This document shows positions 35,042-44,105 of a DNA stretch of 64,000 bases, one piece after another. How positions within the stretch are numbered: the stretch's first letter is position 1; each line of letters begins with the position of its first letter. The position numbers and the translations under genes were made by a program. The notes below the pieces were generated by a model. That model was not told where the DNA came from. It searched no databases and worked only from the letters and a program-made list of their open reading frames with translations. Source of the stretch: Saprospira grandis (GTDB taxonomy: Bacteria; Bacteroidota; Bacteroidia; Chitinophagales; Saprospiraceae); contig NZ_CP110854.1 of assembly GCF_027594745.1 (NCBI RefSeq), positions 558,001-622,000 of the forward strand. Reading direction: 5' to 3'.

Positions 35042-36064
35042 ATGTCAAAACTAGCCTTATACATTTTGGGCCTAGGGCTCTGTTGTTCTTGGAGTTCTTT
35101 GGGGGCGCAGTCCTTTATTCTGCAGCGGTTTTTTCAGCCTAGTTTACAGCTCAATGCCGACTATCAGCTGCCTTCGTCGGGGCAGTTGGCCGAGCCACAT
35201 ATTGCTCGTTTTTCGGCCCAATTGGTGGTCCCTATTAAGAGTAAATTGGGTTTGGGGGTTCGTTGGAATAAAATCTGGCAGGTTCGGAAGTGGCAAGACC
35301 TCATCAAGGTGGGAAAAGTCAATGCCTACCAGATATTCTGGACCTTCAAGCCGCAGTTTACGCAACTCTACCCTCAGGCGGGCTTGGCCGACAGTCTGCG
35401 CTTTATGCAGTCCAATGGGCAGCAAGCCTTGGGGCTACAAACAGGGATTACGGGCATTCATTTGATTCCCAAATGGCGGCTACTCTTCTACTCGATTAAT
35501 GTTGGGATGCAGCAAGACATCAGTCAATTGGACCGCAGTCGGCCTTATCTTCAGGGCGCTATTGGGGTGGTCAATTTTAAGCGTATATTTTACTATTGGT
35601 ACTATGGCTTGGCGGTATCGGCTAGTGCGGACCAGGCTTTTCCAGTTTTGGCCCTCCCCTTTATTGGGACCGATTTGCGTTTGGGCAAAAAGACTTGGTG
35701 GAATATCACCTTGCCCTTGCAGACGAGATTTCAGTATAAATTTAGTCCGCAGACTAAGCTAGACCTCTTGGCGAGTTTGGGCAGTACGGGCATGGGGTAT
35801 CCACATCCTAGGAATGAGCAGCGCATCTATTTTCAGCAATTGCATTTGCGGACGGGCTTGGCCTTTCATCTAAAAAGTAGCAATGGCTGGAAGCTCTACT
35901 TAGAGGGGGGCTATATGCCTTATCGGCAGTTAGATATATTGGGAGAAGACAATTTGGTTTTGCCCAAACTGGGGCCATCGCCTTATTTTGCTTGCTCCTT
36001 ATATTATGGTTTGCGCCAGAAGAGTTTGTTAGGAGATAAATTGCAAGGCCTATTGAACTTTTAA
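35042..36064 (+). CDS. outer-membrane beta-barrel protein
   Basis: A 340-residue protein with a signal peptide (1-22, SLGAQ) and amphipathic strands throughout (ARFSAQLVVPIKSKLGLGVRWNKIW, RLLFYSINVGMQQDI, KLYLEGGYMPYRQ), ending in Phe (GLLNF). This fits a 10-14-strand outer-membrane barrel of a type often annotated only as a DUF in Bacteroidota; I cannot name the family with confidence. It stands alone between two structured repeats. Confidence 0.7.
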   Translation: MSKLALYILGLGLCCSWSSLGAQSFILQRFFQPSLQLNADYQLPSSGQLAEPHIARFSAQLVVPIKSKLGLGVRWNKIWQVRKWQDLIKVGKVNAYQIFWTFKPQFTQLYPQAGLADSLRFMQSNGQQALGLQTGITGIHLIPKWRLLFYSINVGMQQDISQLDRSRPYLQGAIGVVNFKRIFYYWYYGLAVSASADQAFPVLALPFIGTDLRLGKKTWWNITLPLQTRFQYKFSPQTKLDLLASLGSTGMGYPHPRNEQRIYFQQLHLRTGLAFHLKSSNGWKLYLEGGYMPYRQLDILGEDNLVLPKLGPSPYFACSLYYGLRQKSLLGDKLQGLLNF

Positions 36065-36154
36065 AAACTCCACAGCTGCTTAAAGTTCTTGCTAAAAAAG
36101 CGTATTTTTGCAGTTCGACCTATTGCGCTGCCATTTAGCGGGGCGATCCCATCT

Positions 36155-36282
36155 GGCTGAGGGATGGAAAAGGGGGCGGCGAAGCCGCAGACCGAGCTTT
36201 TGAGCGCAGCGAAAAAGCGAAGGGCCGAGCAGACCTGCGAGCCCTGACACAGCCCGACCCGCCCGCAGGGCGGGGCAGCCCC
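36155..36282 (-). repeat. structured intergenic element, class A (copy 13)
   Basis: Head GGGGCTGCCCC at 36282 downwards, 26 bases before the nifU-like start on the other strand; tail CCATCCCTCAGCC; closing stem GGCTG/CAGCC. Confidence 0.9.
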
Positions 36283-36308
36283 AAAAAAAAGATAAAACAA
36301 TAAGAACT

Positions 36309-36557
36309 ATGAGTAATAAGAAAGAACTATTGGCCCGAGTAGATGAGGCCTTGAACAGTATTCGTCCGCATCTCAAGGCGGATGGAGGAGATATTGAGGT
36401 AGTTGACTTAACCGAAGACATGTGCCTAAAAGTCAAATGGTTGGGCAACTGTCAGTCTTGTTCTATGAGTGGCATGACCATGAAAGCGGGGATTGAATCG
36501 ACGGTAAAATCGGTTATTCCTGAGATATTGACAGTAGAAGCGATTAACGGACAATAA
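36309..36557 (+). CDS. NifU C-terminal domain (Nfu-type) iron-sulfur carrier
   Basis: An 82-residue Nfu domain that binds and hands over Fe-S clusters. The KADGGDIEVVDL start and the cluster ligands Cys48 and Cys51 in GNCQSCSMSG are intact, as is the family's C-terminal GIESTVKSVIPEI. Length is typical for the stand-alone bacterial form. It is followed 16 bases later by a lipoprotein gene, probably on the same transcript. Confidence 0.95.
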   Translation: MSNKKELLARVDEALNSIRPHLKADGGDIEVVDLTEDMCLKVKWLGNCQSCSMSGMTMKAGIESTVKSVIPEILTVEAINGQ

Positions 36558-36573
36558 ACAAAGAAAGAAACGC

Positions 36574-37239
36574 ATGAAGATGTTGAAAAACTGGGCCTTT
36601 TTGGTCCTATTGCTAGTGAGTCTAGCGGCTTGTAAAGAATCGGCTCCTAAAACGGAGCAGCAAGATGAGTCTACGATAGAAAAAACGGCGGCGGCGCCTC
36701 AGGAGGAAGCGAAAGAAGCGGCTCCTGAAGTCAAGCTTAGCTTTCCGACTGGAGAATACGGCAGTTTAATCTTAGGATTTCAGGGCAATCAATTGACGGG
36801 ATACTACGACATGCCTTTAGGTTCTGGCAATGGCTGCAGCTTCTTTTTGGAGGGGCAGTTAACGGAAGCGGGCAAAGAAGTGGCGGTCAAGGCCTATTTT
36901 CCGGGCAGTGATGAGGTTGTAGAAGGCAGCTTGAAGCAAGAAGAGCAGGCTGTAACCTTAAAGCTAGCGGCTAATCCTGGCGGGCAGTGCGACCCTAGTT
37001 TATATGGCGAGGGAGAAAAGTTATTTTTGTCTCAGCCGGTGGGCTACCTGCGTGTAGGCGTATTGAGTCAGGACGCCAAGCTTTACGGCGATGCCCAAAA
37101 ATCGGAAGCTAAGGGGCAGCTAGAGAAATTCTCAGTCGTTTTGGTCTTAGCGGAGGAGAACGGCTTATTGCAAATTGCGGAGATGAATCAAGCGGCCAAG
37201 GGCTGGATTTCTGCGGATGAGTTATTTCCTTTGCGCTAG
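36574..37239 (+). CDS. lipoprotein with SH3-like C-terminal domain
   Basis: A 221-residue lipoprotein: signal and lipobox LAAC (Cys20), an acidic Glu/Ala/Lys linker (about 21-55), a beta-rich central domain (GEYGSLILGFQGNQLTGYYD) with two Cys (NGCSFF, GGQCDP), and a C-terminal SH3-like segment (KLYGDAQKSEAKGQLEK ... KGWISADELF). Probably periplasm-facing. Function unknown. Confidence 0.7.
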   Translation: MKMLKNWAFLVLLLVSLAACKESAPKTEQQDESTIEKTAAAPQEEAKEAAPEVKLSFPTGEYGSLILGFQGNQLTGYYDMPLGSGNGCSFFLEGQLTEAGKEVAVKAYFPGSDEVVEGSLKQEEQAVTLKLAANPGGQCDPSLYGEGEKLFLSQPVGYLRVGVLSQDAKLYGDAQKSEAKGQLEKFSVVLVLAEENGLLQIAEMNQAAKGWISADELFPLR

Positions 37240-37259
37240 CCAATGGGATGAACAGACAG

Positions 37260-37298
37260 GCTCTCAATAGGGACAAGCTCCTTATTGAGAGCTTTTTC
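37260..37298 (+). terminator. rho-independent terminator
   Basis: GCTCTCAATA pairs with TATTGAGAGC around an 18-base, partly paired loop, followed by five T; it lies 20 bases after the lipoprotein stop. Confidence 0.75.
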
Positions 37299-37436
37299 TT
37301 TGAGGGCCAAGTGGATAAGCTGGCTTCCTTAAAAAAAAGGAGAACAAGCTTAGCTAGCCTATGAATAATTTATATCTTTAAAGGGGACCTAAAAGGTCCT
37401 TAGAACTATTTTTTTGCCTTGCAAACTTCAGAAAAA

Positions 37437-38390
37437 ATGATCCGAATTTTAGCCAATGATGGCATACATCCCGACGGCCAACTTTTGTTGGAGGAGGCCA
37501 ACTACGAGGTAGACACCAACAAGATTCCGCAGGAAGACTTAATGGAAAAGTTACAGGACTATGATGCGATCATTGTTCGATCGGCGACCAAAGTGCGTAA
37601 AGAGCTGATTGATGCTTGTCCTCGATTAAAGATGATTGCTCGTGCGGGAGTGGGATTAGACAACATTGATGTTGATTATGCTCGGGAGAAGGGCATCAAG
37701 GTCATCAATACGCCTAAAGCCTCTTCTTTGGCGGTAGCCGAATTGGTATTGGGGCAAATTTTCAGTTTGTCTCGTTATTTGTATCAGGCCAATCGTTCGA
37801 TGCCAGAAACGGGCAACAGTGAGTTCAAGCAGCTCAAGAAGCGCTATGCTAAAGGCTTGCAAGTGAGTGGCCGCAAATTAGGCATCATTGGTTTTGGTCG
37901 GATTGGGCAAGAATTGGCTCGTTTGGCTATGGGAATAGGCATGGAAGTACTCGCTACTGATTTGGAAGAGCGCAAGGTCAAGGTTTACATTCAGCCCCCT
38001 GCTGTAGAAAATGCTAGTTTGGCGGTAGAGCTACAGACTGTTCCTATGGAGCGTTTATTAGAAGAGAGTGATTTCATTTCTATTCATGTGCCTAGTGGGA
38101 AGGACCTCATTACGGCCAAAGAAATGGGACGGATGAAAAAAGGCGCTTGTATTATCAACACCTCTAGAGGGGGCGTAATTTCGGAAAAAGACCTTTTGGA
38201 AGCCCTAGACAGTGGTCAGTTGGCAGGTGCGGCCCTAGATGTATTTGACAATGAGCCGACACCCTCTGCGGCTATTTTGCAGCATCCGCTTATTTCTGCC
38301 ACCCCTCATATTGGGGCCTCTACCCTAGAGGCCCAGCGTTATATTGGTTTAGAAATCGCTGATGCCTTTATTGACTTTTTTGGCGAATAG
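37437..38390 (+). CDS. serA: D-2-hydroxyacid dehydrogenase, D-3-phosphoglycerate dehydrogenase-like
   Basis: Oxidises 3-phosphoglycerate in the first step of serine synthesis, or a related 2-hydroxyacid. The 317-residue form lacks the ACT regulatory domain. Seen: [14 protein letters not shown], the NAD-binding [13 protein letters not shown], catalytic Arg in NTSRGGVI, Glu in the DNEPTP segment and His in TPHIGAS. ATG at 37437 is chosen over an upstream TTG. No serC or serB is adjacent, so the serine role is probable rather than certain. Confidence 0.88.
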   Translation: MIRILANDGIHPDGQLLLEEANYEVDTNKIPQEDLMEKLQDYDAIIVRSATKVRKELIDACPRLKMIARAGVGLDNIDVDYAREKGIKVINTPKASSLAVAELVLGQIFSLSRYLYQANRSMPETGNSEFKQLKKRYAKGLQVSGRKLGIIGFGRIGQELARLAMGIGMEVLATDLEERKVKVYIQPPAVENASLAVELQTVPMERLLEESDFISIHVPSGKDLITAKEMGRMKKGACIINTSRGGVISEKDLLEALDSGQLAGAALDVFDNEPTPSAAILQHPLISATPHIGASTLEAQRYIGLEIADAFIDFFGE

Positions 38391-38394
38391 TTTT

Positions 38395-38426
38395 TTGGGG
38401 CTGTTCTAGGCAGCCCCTTCCTTTTT
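38395..38426 (+). terminator. terminator with repeat-like stem
   Basis: GGGGCTG (38397-38403) pairs with CAGCCCC (38411-38417) and T-rich sequence follows. The arms equal the head palindrome of the class A repeats, though no other repeat part is present. Confidence 0.7.
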
Positions 38427-38441
38427 AAGCATTAGACTGCA

Positions 38442-41400
38442 ATGGATCGACTACACTTTATGAATAGCATTGGCCTTATCTATTGTAAACGCAGCTTAGA
38501 TGAAGCGGCTACAATTATAGATTGGCATGGGCCAGAGAACGATTTGGAACAGGCTATAGGGTGTAGTTTTTGGGAGCTACTCACTGTTCAAGACAGACTC
38601 TGGTACAAAGAGCAATTGCGGCAGGCCATTAAGCGGAACGAAAGCCGCCTAGAGCTTTACTTTCGGGCTACCGTAGCCCAAGAAAAGCAGTTGTGGATGC
38701 AAGAACAGCTATTGATAAACAAGAAAGAAAGCTACATTCAGAGCATCCTTATTCCCTTAGACAAAAAGCCCAAGGGGGCCGAGCTCTTTGAGGGCAGTCG
38801 AGAGCTATTAATTCAGCACAACCACTATGAAGTACAAACCATCAACCCTCGATTTGGGGAAGTGATGGGTTGGAGCCAAGAAGAGGTAGTTGGGCAAGAC
38901 CTTAGAGAGCTTTTGGTCTCTAGGCAGCAAGCCGATTTGCTCAACTACCTTTGGCGGCGGTTGCAAAAAGAAGAGTCTACCGAAGCTTTTGAGTTGGAAT
39001 TGCAAAAGAAAAATGGCGAATGGGGCCACTTCTGTCTAAAAGCCGAGGCCCAATACATCTATTTGCTAGATAAAAGCAAAGAAAAAAACTGTAGTCAGGT
39101 ATTAGAAGAAGTGCAGCAGCGGTACAACACCTTTTCTGTAGCTACGGAAGAGGGCATTGTTATTCATGAAGAAGGGATGGTTTTGGAAATGAACAACCGA
39201 GCCAGAGAAATTTTGGGCCTTGATGAGGACGAGATTTCTGGCCTGCCTATTTCGGCCCTAGTGCATGAAGATGCCGTACCACAGATCTTGACCTTTTTGA
39301 GAGAGAACAAGCAAAATGCAGGCATAGAGCGGCAGGCAATTGTCAAAACTCGGCATAAGAAGTCGGGACAGCTCATGTATGTCTCTGTTCGGGGGAGTCA
39401 GATTAAACTGGACCAAAAGTCCTATCGCTACGTCATTATTCGAGACATTACCAAAGAACATTTGTCGGAACAAATGCTCAAGGCTAGCGAGCAGCGGTAC
39501 AAGCGCTTATCGGATGCGACCAAAGAGCTCATTTTGATTCATGAAGATGGCATTATCCGAGAGGTCAATCGGGCTTTTTGTGAGTTTACTGGCTTTAGTG
39601 AGTCGGAGCTAATTGGGGCCGAAACCTTTGACCTCATGGCCACCTTTAACTTTCAGAACAGGCAATTTAACCGCAGAGAGATCCGCCAATTCTATGAAAG
39701 TGATAAGGAAATTGCAGGCCGCTCCCTAATGACAAAAAAGGACGGCAGCAAATTCATGGTCGATTTTGAGGAGCGGATTATGTACAACAAAGAGCAAAAG
39801 CTCCGCTATGTGATTATCCGAGATATTACGCAGGCAGAAGAAGCCAAAAGCGCCCTAGAAGAAAGCCGAAACAAGTATAAAAACCTAGCCGATGCTAGCT
39901 TTGAAGGCGTAATGATTTTAGAAAAAAGCGTCATTCGAGAGGTCAATCGCGCCTTTTGTAGTATGCTGGGCTATGAAGAAAAAGAAGTTATTGGAAAAAG
40001 CATTCAGTTGTTATTTAATGATGAGGAACAACTGCTGCAGCTACAGCAGAAGGCCCAAGAACAGGCTATTTTCAGGCAGGATGTGGTCCTCCAACACAAA
40101 AACAAGCAGCTGTTTCCCGCCCAACTACATCATCGCAAACTAGATGATAGCGACCTTTGCTATTTGCTCATCCGAGATATGAGTGAAAGCTTGGAAAACC
40201 AGCGCTTACTAAAAGAAAGCACTGAAAAATACAAGCGCTTATCCAATGCCACCCGAGAGGCGGTTATTATTTATAAGGATGGGCGCATTCAGGAGGTTAA
40301 TCATGCGGCTTGCACCCTTTTTGGCTGGAGCGAGCAAGAGCTGACGGGCCAAAACATTCGCAAAATCGCCCAATTGGGTGGTCGCAGCTTGCAAGCCGCC
40401 TTAGAGCAAAGCGATACCGTTAAACTCGACCGTATTCCGCTTTACCGAAGCGATGGCAGCTCTTTTATGGCCGAGGTTTGGGAAAGTGGCACGCAGGGCG
40501 TTTTGCGGCCTGGGCTTCGCCACCTGATTGTTCGAGATATTAGCGATCGGATTCGCTATGAACAACGCATTGAAGAACTCTACTACGATCTTTCAGAGAG
40601 TAATAAGCAATTGCGTTGTATTTTGGACCTCTCTCGTTTGGCCGCCCATGAGTTTGCCAACCTAGAAGAACTGATCGAAAAAGCCCTGCGGCTGATTCCT
40701 CCAAGCTGGCAGTTTCCAGCACTTTGCCAAGCTCAAATCCAATTGGGCAATAAGAAATGGCAAACCGATGGATTTCCAGAAGAAAGCATCTATCAACTTA
40801 GCGCCAGTATTCCGCTCAAAAATGGCGAAAAGGGCATTTTGCGCCTCGCCTACAAAGAGAGCCAGCTCAATAATCAAGGGGCCGATCCCTTTCTGAAAAC
40901 GGAGCTGCAACTCATTGAGGCCGTAGCCGCCCAAATTGCCTTTTTGATTGAGAAAAAGCAGAGTGAGGAAGAAACCGTAGCCGCTATTTTGGCCACCGAA
41001 GACCGAGAACGGGCCCGAATTGCCAAAGAGCTACACGATAGCCTCGGCCAACTCCTGATGGCGATTTCCCTCAATCTGGAAGGCCTTAAAAAGGACCGAG
41101 ATAAACTGGCCGAACGCAATCAGCAAAAGCTAGATAGAGCCCTGCAGTTTCTCCAAGATGCCATTACTGAAGGCCGAAATATTTCTCATAACCTCATGCC
41201 CAAAGCCATCAATGATTATGGCTATGTACTGGCCGTACAATCTATGCTCGAGGGCTACCAAAAACTAGAACACATAGAGTTTATCTTCTATGACAACTTA
41301 GACAACAAACGGCTTCCTCAAAAGGTAGAGTTGGCCCTCTTCCGCATTACGCAGGAAGCCATTACAAATATCCTAAAACATGCCCAAGCCCAGCAGGTGA

Positions 41401-41603
41401 GCATTCAGCTCATGCATTATCCCGATGTCATTATGCTCATTATTGAAGATGATGGCAAAGGCTTTGATGCCCAAGAAAAACTAGGCAAACAGCAGTTTGG
41501 CCTCAATAGTATGCGTAACCGAAGCAATTCGATTTCGGGAACGCTCACCATTGAGAGCCGACCGCAGCAAGGCACTGTTATTATGGTTGAAATCCCCCTA
41601 TAA
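38442..41603 (+). CDS. soluble sensor histidine kinase with five PAS domains (NarX-type HisKA_3)
   Basis: A 1053-residue kinase without membrane helices, so it senses cytoplasmic signals. Five PAS domains run at about 115-225, 230-340, 350-460, 475-585 and 600-710, several ending in the IIRDIT coupling motif, followed by a GAF-like region (about 720-850), a HisKA_3 domain with the phospho-acceptor in KELHDSLGQ (His865) and a HATPase_c domain with N-box EAITNILKHA and G1 EDDGKGF. It is followed after 12 bases by its probable partner, a LuxR-type response regulator. A second in-frame ATG at 38460 is a possible start. Ligand unknown. Confidence 0.93.
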   Translation: MDRLHFMNSIGLIYCKRSLDEAATIIDWHGPENDLEQAIGCSFWELLTVQDRLWYKEQLRQAIKRNESRLELYFRATVAQEKQLWMQEQLLINKKESYIQSILIPLDKKPKGAELFEGSRELLIQHNHYEVQTINPRFGEVMGWSQEEVVGQDLRELLVSRQQADLLNYLWRRLQKEESTEAFELELQKKNGEWGHFCLKAEAQYIYLLDKSKEKNCSQVLEEVQQRYNTFSVATEEGIVIHEEGMVLEMNNRAREILGLDEDEISGLPISALVHEDAVPQILTFLRENKQNAGIERQAIVKTRHKKSGQLMYVSVRGSQIKLDQKSYRYVIIRDITKEHLSEQMLKASEQRYKRLSDATKELILIHEDGIIREVNRAFCEFTGFSESELIGAETFDLMATFNFQNRQFNRREIRQFYESDKEIAGRSLMTKKDGSKFMVDFEERIMYNKEQKLRYVIIRDITQAEEAKSALEESRNKYKNLADASFEGVMILEKSVIREVNRAFCSMLGYEEKEVIGKSIQLLFNDEEQLLQLQQKAQEQAIFRQDVVLQHKNKQLFPAQLHHRKLDDSDLCYLLIRDMSESLENQRLLKESTEKYKRLSNATREAVIIYKDGRIQEVNHAACTLFGWSEQELTGQNIRKIAQLGGRSLQAALEQSDTVKLDRIPLYRSDGSSFMAEVWESGTQGVLRPGLRHLIVRDISDRIRYEQRIEELYYDLSESNKQLRCILDLSRLAAHEFANLEELIEKALRLIPPSWQFPALCQAQIQLGNKKWQTDGFPEESIYQLSASIPLKNGEKGILRLAYKESQLNNQGADPFLKTELQLIEAVAAQIAFLIEKKQSEEETVAAILATEDRERARIAKELHDSLGQLLMAISLNLEGLKKDRDKLAERNQQKLDRALQFLQDAITEGRNISHNLMPKAINDYGYVLAVQSMLEGYQKLEHIEFIFYDNLDNKRLPQKVELALFRITQEAITNILKHAQAQQVSIQLMHYPDVIMLIIEDDGKGFDAQEKLGKQQFGLNSMRNRSNSISGTLTIESRPQQGTVIMVEIPL

Positions 41604-41615
41604 AGCTTCACTATT

Positions 41616-42275
41616 ATGCAAAAAATCAAAGTTTTCCTCGTAGACGACCACAAACTCATTCGCGACGGCATAAAGGCCCACCTAGAAGAGGCCCAAGATT
41701 TCGAAATCGTTGGCGAAGCGGCCGATGGCCAAGAGGCCATCAACAAACTGAAGGAAACTACGGCCGATGTGGTCCTGATGGATATCAATATGGATGGTAT
41801 GGATGGCATTAGCTGCACGCAGATCCTCAGCCAAGAGCTGCCCGAACTCAATGTTTTGGCCCTCAGTATGCTGGCCGAAAACCAACATATTAAAGAGATG
41901 ATTAAGGCGGGAGCCAAGGGCTATTTGCTCAAAACCGCTACCGAACAAGAGATTAAGCAAGGCATCAGAGCGGTCTATCAGGGCCAAAATTTTTATAGCG
42001 CCGAGGTGACCCAAATTGTCATGAATAATCTAGGTACCGCCAACCGAAAAAAACGCTCTCGCTTTGATCCCCTGGCCCCGCTCACTTCTAGAGAAAAAGA
42101 GGTTTTGGCCCTCATTATCAAGGAGTATTCTAATCAGGAAATTGCCGATGAGCTCTATATTTCTAAACGCACAGTAGATGCCCACAAACGCAATTTACTC
42201 GAAAAAACAGGGGCCAAAAATGTGGCGGGTTTGGTGGTTTTTGCGCTCAATAATCAGATCTTGGATAATGAATAA
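41616..42275 (+). CDS. NarL/LuxR-type response regulator
   Basis: A 219-residue DNA-binding regulator: receiver domain with phospho-acceptor Asp56 (VVLMDINMDGMDG) and conserved Lys in YLLKTAT, then a LuxR helix-turn-helix (LTSREKEVLALIIKEYSNQEIADEL followed by KRTVDAHKRNLLEKTG, about 150-210). Its position 12 bases after the PAS kinase supports a cognate pair. Targets are not shown by the sequence. Confidence 0.95.
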   Translation: MQKIKVFLVDDHKLIRDGIKAHLEEAQDFEIVGEAADGQEAINKLKETTADVVLMDINMDGMDGISCTQILSQELPELNVLALSMLAENQHIKEMIKAGAKGYLLKTATEQEIKQGIRAVYQGQNFYSAEVTQIVMNNLGTANRKKRSRFDPLAPLTSREKEVLALIIKEYSNQEIADELYISKRTVDAHKRNLLEKTGAKNVAGLVVFALNNQILDNE

Positions 42276-42298
42276 TGGCTAGGAGCAGTTTTTGCTTT

Positions 42299-42425
42299 GG
42301 GGCCCGCGGCCAGCTTTGCTGGCCGCCGCTATGCTGCGGGGCTCGCAGGTCTGCTCGGCCCTGCAGGCAGGCTGCGCCTGCCTTTGGTCTGCCGCTTTGC
42401 GGCACCCACTCCGCAGCGCTGGGCC
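42299..42425 (+). repeat. structured intergenic element, class C (copy 14)
   Basis: Head GGGGCCCGCGGCC, 23 bases after the regulator stop; tail CGCAGCGCTGGGCC; closing stem GGCCC/GGGCC. Hairpin 2 has 8-bp arms AGGCAGGC/GCCTGCCT, hairpin 3 TGCCGC/GCGGCA. Confidence 0.9.
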
Positions 42426-42474
42426 GCTCATCTTTTGCTCTTGCTTTTGGCCCTTTTCTTCGGCCCTCTAATTT

Positions 42475-42513
42475 ATGAGGGATGCCCTCATATATAAAAT
42501 ATTGCGCAGCAAT
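42475..42513. repeat. second hairpin family: paired small hairpins
   Basis: ATGAGGG/CCCTCAT hairpin (42475-42491) followed by ATTGCGCAGCAAT (42501-42513). The same combination is seen at 23241-23282. This lies in the 42276-42859 gap between copies 14 and 15; no gene is visible there. Confidence 0.6.
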
Positions 42514-42702
42514 ACCGCTCTTAAAGGGCCGAAGGCCCGCGGCAATAGCCAGATTTAAACGCACTCACTTTTATCGTTTGCAGCAATTTCCCGCTAGTCG
42601 GCCCTATTTTCATCGACCATAGCAAAGGCTATGCCCTCAAAAAATAGCTGGCCTAGCAGAAAATTCATAGCAAACCATGGTCAAAGCAGCGCGATTAAAT
42701 CT

Positions 42703-42822
42703 GGCTGAGGGATGGACAGCAGTGGCCCAAAGGGCCAGACCAAGGCGCTTTAGCGCCGCAGGGCCGAGCGAATAGCGAGCTGCGAAACAGCCCGACCCGA
42801 GCCAAAGGCGAGGGGCAGCCCC
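42703..42822 (-). repeat. structured intergenic element, class A (copy 15)
   Basis: Head GGGGCTGCCCC at 42822 downwards, 37 bases before the TPR gene start on the other strand; tail CCATCCCTCAGCC; closing stem GGCTG/CAGCC; hairpin 3 TGGCCC/GGGCCA with TTT loop. Confidence 0.9.
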
Positions 42823-42859
42823 AAAAAAACAGCAGCATTTACCAAATCACTATACCGAA

Positions 42860-43540
42860 ATGTTATCTTTCTTTTATCGCTACGGTCTTTTTTTAGGCCT
42901 TTTTTTCGCTAGTTTTAGCAGCCTTTTGGGCCAAAAAAGCTTTCCCACACTTCAGGAGCTGCAGCTACAGCCCAAAGCCGAGGCATTTTTGCAAACGGCC
43001 ATTGCTCAATTTGATGGGCAGCGGTATCGGCAGGCTATTTTGGCCTTAGAGCAGGCCATGCAAGCCAATGAAGAAGGGCAATTGAGCGATATTTTGTTTT
43101 ATTATAAGGCCCTTTGTTATTTGGAATTGGAGGAATTTGAGGCCGCCAAAAACCAGCTAGATACGGCCATTAGTTTTGTCGATAATAAGGCGCATTACTA
43201 CTATTATCGAGCAACGGCCCTCTTGCAATTGGGCCAAAATCAAGCGGCTTATTTGGAGCTGGATAAAAGTTTGAAATTGCAGGCCAACAACCCCAAAGCT
43301 TGGCTAAAAAAAGGACTATTATTGCAGCAAAAACAGGCTTATCGGCAGGCCCTAATGGCCTATGAACAGGCCCTGAGCTATCAGCCAAATTGGTCCGAAG
43401 CCCTCTATTATAAAGGAATATTACTCTTGCAATTGGGCATGGCCCAAAAGGGCTGCAGCTGCCTAGAAGAAGCCAAAAATTTGGGCTTAGACAAAGCCGC
43501 CCGCGCCCAATCTCAATATTGTCAGATTAAATCTAACTAA
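42860..43540 (+). CDS. exported TPR protein
   Basis: A 226-residue protein with a signal peptide (about 1-23, SSLLGQ) and four or five tetratricopeptide repeats (about 45-215), for example AYRQALMAYEQALSYQPNWSEALYYKGILLLQLG. TPRs mediate protein contacts, here probably in the periplasm. Two bases separate its stop from the TlpA-like gene, so they are cotranscribed. Confidence 0.85.
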   Translation: MLSFFYRYGLFLGLFFASFSSLLGQKSFPTLQELQLQPKAEAFLQTAIAQFDGQRYRQAILALEQAMQANEEGQLSDILFYYKALCYLELEEFEAAKNQLDTAISFVDNKAHYYYYRATALLQLGQNQAAYLELDKSLKLQANNPKAWLKKGLLLQQKQAYRQALMAYEQALSYQPNWSEALYYKGILLLQLGMAQKGCSCLEEAKNLGLDKAARAQSQYCQIKSN

Positions 43541-43542
43541 TT

Positions 43543-44103
43543 ATGCGCCTGCTCATTTTTGCGCTGCTGTTTACAGGCTTGGCTTGTAGCACAAAAAAAC
43601 CCCTTGCCGAAAACAATCCGGAGCAAGGAGAAATGGAATATCTTCAGTATTTGGAGAATCAAAAAAAGGCCATTTTGGGCCAAAAAGCAGCCAATTTTCA
43701 ACTGCAAGACTTGGACGGAAAAAAGGTCCAACTCAGTGATTATGCGGGTAAAGTCGTTTTGTTGAGCTTCTCCTTCAAAAACTGTAAGCCCTGCCAGGTA
43801 GAAGTGCCCAGCCTCAACCAACTACAAGAAGATTTTGGGCCAGAAGGACTAGTCGTTTTGGGCCTTTCTAGAGATGGGCTAGAAGAAACAAAGGCCTTTG
43901 GCCAAGAATTTAAGAGCAAATACCCCTTGCTATTTGACGCCAAAGAAGTGGCCAAGAACTATAAGGTCCTGGCCTACCCTTCCAATATTCTCATCGATAA
44001 AAAAGGGAAGGTTATTGAATACTTTACAGGCAGTAGCAGCTTTGACGCTACCTATACCTATAGAGAACTCAAGCCCGCTATTCGGAAGGCTTTGGCCGAG
44101 TAG
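43543..44103 (+). CDS. TlpA-like lipoprotein thioredoxin
   Basis: A 186-residue membrane-anchored thiol-disulfide oxidoreductase: lipobox GLAC (Cys15) and an AhpC/TlpA thioredoxin fold (about 45-175) with active site CKPC at 81-84 and the cis-Pro segment AYPSNILIDKKGKV. Likely reduces or protects periplasmic disulfides. It follows the TPR gene with 2 bases between and is convergent with the STAS/SEC14-like array, only 2 bases away. Confidence 0.92.
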   Translation: MRLLIFALLFTGLACSTKKPLAENNPEQGEMEYLQYLENQKKAILGQKAANFQLQDLDGKKVQLSDYAGKVVLLSFSFKNCKPCQVEVPSLNQLQEDFGPEGLVVLGLSRDGLEETKAFGQEFKSKYPLLFDAKEVAKNYKVLAYPSNILIDKKGKVIEYFTGSSSFDATYTYRELKPAIRKALAE

Positions 44104-44105
44104 AC

